Assembly (NCBI RefSeq): GCF_000190635.1
Contig: NC_015172.1
Coordinates: forward strand, 2,914,001 to 2,978,000
DNA length: 64,000 nucleotides
Reading direction: 5' to 3'
Source: Syntrophobotulus glycolicus DSM 8271
GTDB taxonomy: Bacteria > Bacillota > Desulfitobacteriia > Desulfitobacteriales > Syntrophobotulaceae
Shown here: positions 60,565-64,000 of the stretch, one piece after another
Numbering within the stretch: position 1 is the stretch's first letter
Layout of the letters: each line of letters begins with the position of its first letter
Made by a program: the position numbers and the translations under genes
The notes under the pieces: generated by a model
Told to the model about the DNA's origin: nothing
The model's database searches: none
Seen by the model: the letters and a program-made list of their open reading frames with translations, nothing else

Positions 60565-63500
60565 GCCCGTTTTTCTCCTCCATCAGCTTCCAGACCTCCG
60601 CATCCTGATAATCGGGGAGCAGTTTAAAGCTGTTTTCTTTTCTGGCGGGATCAAACTGGCAAATTGCCCCAAACCTGCAGTACCTGCAGGAATTGGCGGT
60701 TTTCTTCCTGTAAGGGGCTATATCCACGCGGCCCCGCATGATTTCCCCGCCTAAATGCTGCAAAAGGTTGCGGACATATTTGCGCAGAAGGTTGAATTGT
60801 TCAAATGAAGCCGCCGAAGACCTGCCCAAACCGCCGCCTTTATTGATTCTGGCCGGAATGATCAGGGAGCTGCCATCGATCTGTCTGTCCATTTCTCTAA
60901 TCAGGCGGACATCGGCCAGGATCAGGCCTTTCATTTTCAACTGTTTCATGATCGCCTGTTCTATTTCTTCCTTGGAGGTCTGCTTGCTCCCCCGGATCAG
61001 AGGATCATCAATCCGGAAATAGAGAAGGCCCCCGGGAAGAAGCGGCCGGGGAATATCCAGGCCTTTATTTTCCCATATGGCATCCAAATAGGTCATCAGC
61101 TGAATCTGCATTCCATAGTAAACATCGGCCAGTTTGAATTCCTTGTTGTTTGATTTGTAATCCACGATTCTTAAATACGTGCCTTCGGCGGTTTTCAAGG
61201 CGTCAACCCGGTCTATTCTGCCGACAAGGTGAATTTTTTCACCGGACTCCAGTTCAATGACAATTGGCGGAAAATCCCCGCTTTCACTGAAATCCATTTC
61301 ATAACCCAAAGGCTCGAAGCCACTGCGCCTGATATGCTCGGCAATCAGCCGGACTGCCCTCACCAAAACTCTTTTCAATCTCATGGTCAAGGCCGTATAT
61401 CTTTTGGAAGCGGCTAATCCGGTTCCCTGCATTTTCGCCAGCATCTCGTCGACGATCTGTGAAACCTTAATCTCACACCACTCTTTGTCCAATTCGCGCC
61501 AGGAAAGCGCTTGTTCGGCAACCTGCCGGGAAAATGCCTCAATGACGCCATGCATAAATGTCCCGACATCGGGCGGGCTGAATCTATATATTTTTCTTTC
61601 CTTCGCTCCCAGGCCATATTGGACATAAAAAGCAAAGGGACAAGCGGTATATCTCTCCAAACGGGAAACGCTGGCATAAGCGGGCTGTCCGTATAATGCC
61701 GCGACTTTATCCCCACTGATCGGCGGAGCAATGTTTTTGTACAAGAAAGCTGCCCTGACTGCCCGGCAGCGGTCCCGCCACTCTTCCTGCCCGGCAAACC
61801 AGATACAGGTGTCCCGCCAGAGCCTGCTGATTTCCCGGCCGTCGGCTTTGCGGCGCAGGGCCTGAACCATCTGGCTGAACGCAGAGGCCTGCCCTGTGAT
61901 CAGCTCCAGCTCTTCCGCTCCGGCGGTCGAGGTCAGAACATTGCCGGTTTCAGCCACCATCGGAAAAAGCTTGCGTATACGGGAAATTATGATTGACGGT
62001 CTGAGCGTTTTGCCTTCCTGATCAGCAATAGGCCAGCTCAGCCGCAGGTAATTTCCTGATGTGGTTAAAACCTTGTAGATAAGGTATTGCTCATCAAAGG
62101 CCTGTGTCCTGGTATCCTTGGCCAGTTCAATCCCTGTCTTGCCCAAGACGGCCCGGTCCGGGTCGGACAAAATATTTTCTTTTATTATCGCTGAGGGGAA
62201 TACGCCGTCATTGACCCCCAGTACATATAATGCCTTGATTTTGTGACTTTTGGAACGCTCGGGACTCCCCACCAGAACCTGATCTAATGAAGCAGGAATC
62301 AAGCCAACCTTAAACTGAGCAAGACCTGTTTTGAGGATATCGGCAAACCTCTTCAGGCTCAGCTTTTCATCCCCCATAATTTCAACGATCTGATCAAAGA
62401 CTTCCATCAGGATATTCCAAACCTGAGCATATTCGCTGGCCAGGTTCACTTCTCCGCTTTGACGAAATTCGGCGATGGATTGCTCCAGCTTGGCCGGAAC
62501 CCCGATCCGGCAGAGAAAATCATAAACTGCCGTGCAGATTTCGGCGGTTTGCCGGCGCCCTTTGGTTTTTCCGCGAAATTCCTGAAGGGGCCCTGCCACC
62601 TCCAGCCTGATGCGGTTAATCTCTTCGAGCTGCTCGCGATATTGTCCGGAGCTCTTTTCATCCGGCAGAAAATCAGGACTCATTGTCCACTCTTCCTGCT
62701 TTGTCCAGCGGCTGCCCCTGATGCCGCAAGCTAAAACATAGTTTTCTAAACGATCAATTTTTTCCTGTTCAATTCCGCTTAAGCCTGTTTTCAAATAGCG
62801 GAAAACCGCTTCATAGGACCAGTTTTCCCCAAAGATATCCAGCATGGCCAGCAAAAGGCGTACCAGGGGATGATTGGTGATCTCCACCTTGCGGTCAAGA
62901 AAATAAGGAATTCCATATTCAGCGAAAATGATTTCAATAAAGCTCTGGTATTTGTCCAGGTTCCCGGCGACAACCGTGATATCCCTGAAGCGCATATTCT
63001 GATCACGGCATTGCCTGATGATATCCCTGGCCGCCGCCTCGATTTCCGAAAAAATATTTGCCGCTGAGAATAAGGCAATATCCTTTGTCTTTGAGTCGTA
63101 TGTCTGATATGGATATGTATTTAAATAGCGCTCTAAATGAGCAAGCTCACTGCTGTTTTTAAACCTGGGCAAATGCGCCGTCTCCAGCAGCAGCGGTTTT
63201 TCCATCTCCGTCCGGGAGGCCTGGGCAACTTTTACGAGCTTATGGTACGCTTCTTTGGTGGGCGCAAAGATATCTAACCCCCCGGCCGGTCCGATCCCGG
63301 GCCCATCCGCACAAAGACTGACACTGATCCTCCCGGCTTTGCCCAACAAGCTCTCAATGACAGAGTATTCCTGGACGGTAAACCCGTCAAAGCCGTCGAT
63401 CCATATCTCCGCTCCGTCATAGGTTCTCGTTTCCGGTATTTTTGCCGCTGCCAGGGTCAGATCATCATCGGAATCATGGTATCTCTCGCGAAGGGCTTCT

Positions 63501-64000
63501 TCAAACACGGCATAGATTGAACTGAGCTCCAACAGTTTATCTTTGAGAAAATTGTCGTCTTCGAATTCCCCGCTTACTTCTTCAAGACGGTGTGGGGAAA
63601 TATGATATTGTTTCAACTCTGTGATCAGCTCGGCTATGGTATTGACAAAACCCTGCCGGTCGGCGCTATTGGCAAATACCTTCAAACTGTCCTTCATTTT
63701 ATGGAGAATCCGGTAAAGGATCATACACTTCCCCGCCTGGTGAATGTGGGGATAGGTGATCCCCCCCGCTTCATTAAAAACACGGAAAGCCAGCCTGCGG
63801 AAGCTCAAAACCTCTGTCTGGAAAATCCCCCCGGTTCCCAGGACGGCGATAAGGTCTTTTTCCGCCTGAAAGGTATATTGTTCCGGGACAAGCATAACCA
63901 GAGGATGCTCTGCTCTCTCCGTAATTTTTGTTTTTATTTCCTGCAGGCACAAGTGCGTTTTTCCACTGCCCGCCCGGCCTAAAATCACCCTTAAGCTCAT
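60557..64000 (-). CDS. addB: ATP-dependent helicase/nuclease subunit B
   Basis: A 1147-aa AddB. Its N-terminus MSLRVILGRAGSGKTHLCLQ has the P-loop (8-15). The C-terminal nuclease has RIVDYKSNNKEF. An iron-sulphur cluster is indicated by Cys in RYTACPFAFYVQYGLG and a triad in CRYCRFGAICQFD near the end. The ATG occupies 64000-63998, the last bases of the window, so the gene is complete but its ribosome site and promoter are outside. Confidence 0.95.
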   Translation of the reverse strand: MSLRVILGRAGSGKTHLCLQEIKTKITERAEHPLVMLVPEQYTFQAEKDLIAVLGTGGIFQTEVLSFRRLAFRVFNEAGGITYPHIHQAGKCMILYRILHKMKDSLKVFANSADRQGFVNTIAELITELKQYHISPHRLEEVSGEFEDDNFLKDKLLELSSIYAVFEEALRERYHDSDDDLTLAAAKIPETRTYDGAEIWIDGFDGFTVQEYSVIESLLGKAGRISVSLCADGPGIGPAGGLDIFAPTKEAYHKLVKVAQASRTEMEKPLLLETAHLPRFKNSSELAHLERYLNTYPYQTYDSKTKDIALFSAANIFSEIEAAARDIIRQCRDQNMRFRDITVVAGNLDKYQSFIEIIFAEYGIPYFLDRKVEITNHPLVRLLLAMLDIFGENWSYEAVFRYLKTGLSGIEQEKIDRLENYVLACGIRGSRWTKQEEWTMSPDFLPDEKSSGQYREQLEEINRIRLEVAGPLQEFRGKTKGRRQTAEICTAVYDFLCRIGVPAKLEQSIAEFRQSGEVNLASEYAQVWNILMEVFDQIVEIMGDEKLSLKRFADILKTGLAQFKVGLIPASLDQVLVGSPERSKSHKIKALYVLGVNDGVFPSAIIKENILSDPDRAVLGKTGIELAKDTRTQAFDEQYLIYKVLTTSGNYLRLSWPIADQEGKTLRPSIIISRIRKLFPMVAETGNVLTSTAGAEELELITGQASAFSQMVQALRRKADGREISRLWRDTCIWFAGQEEWRDRCRAVRAAFLYKNIAPPISGDKVAALYGQPAYASVSRLERYTACPFAFYVQYGLGAKERKIYRFSPPDVGTFMHGVIEAFSRQVAEQALSWRELDKEWCEIKVSQIVDEMLAKMQGTGLAASKRYTALTMRLKRVLVRAVRLIAEHIRRSGFEPLGYEMDFSESGDFPPIVIELESGEKIHLVGRIDRVDALKTAEGTYLRIVDYKSNNKEFKLADVYYGMQIQLMTYLDAIWENKGLDIPRPLLPGGLLYFRIDDPLIRGSKQTSKEEIEQAIMKQLKMKGLILADVRLIREMDRQIDGSSLIIPARINKGGGLGRSSAASFEQFNLLRKYVRNLLQHLGGEIMRGRVDIAPYRKKTANSCRYCRFGAICQFDPARKENSFKLLPDYQDAEVWKLMEEKNGHE

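Overview
The window is about 64 kb of a low-to-middle G+C Firmicute chromosome. It has T-box and AdoCbl riboswitch control, AddAB rather than RecBCD, Rex, Fur and DtxR-type sites, strong AGGAGG ribosome sites and TTGACA/TATAAT promoters. The gene mix (anaerobic cobalamin pathway, trimeric [FeFe] hydrogenase, FeoB split into two genes, DUF3793, L-2-amino-thiazoline-4-carboxylate hydrolase family) suggests a strictly anaerobic clostridial-type organism, probably close to Peptococcaceae/Desulfitobacteriaceae. That placement is inferred from gene content, not from a marker gene. No rRNA, tRNA, CRISPR array, insertion sequence or prophage was seen.

Layout. 1-1.7 kb: 5' part of trpE behind a tryptophan T-box leader. 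1.7-5 kb: a YibE/F membrane protein and a MarR/MFS pair behind a 54-bp palindrome. 5-27.4 kb: one leftward cobalamin operon (cobT to cbiC) headed by an AdoCbl riboswitch. It carries cobalt uptake (cbiMNQO), the anaerobic corrin-ring pathway, hemB and hemL, lower-ligand assembly, a second short CobU-like gene, a phosphoglycerate-mutase-like gene where CobC is missing, and a 27-codon ORF locked between cbiA and cbiB. 27.5-37 kb: an iron region with a DtxR-type regulator, feoA and split feoB, a YbtPQ/IrtAB-like ABC pair with a thiazoline hydrolase homologue, and a Fur-box operon (61-aa protein, flavodoxin, DUF3793 protein).

37-41 kb: hydCBA, an NADH-linked [FeFe] hydrogenase with a Rex-like operator in its leader. 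41-47 kb: recQ, a homodimeric ABC exporter, a site-2-type protease, a NUDIX hydrolase and a NERD-TM-OB-fold protein. 47-50 kb: a GGDEF/HD-GYP c-di-GMP protein. 49.6-54.7 kb: a secreted protein, an ABC-2 transporter and a two-component system. 54.8-56.7 kb: an MFS exporter and a glutamine amidotransferase. 56.7-64 kb: addA and addB, with the addB start codon at the right edge.

Functionally, the cobalamin block brings cobalt import, tetrapyrrole supply and nucleotide-loop assembly under one riboswitch. The adjoining iron block seems to use two operator types: GTTAG-type dyads at feoA and at the ABC pair, and a Fur box at the flavodoxin operon. Most genes read leftward. Only marR/MFS, the DtxR-type gene and one ABC exporter read rightward.
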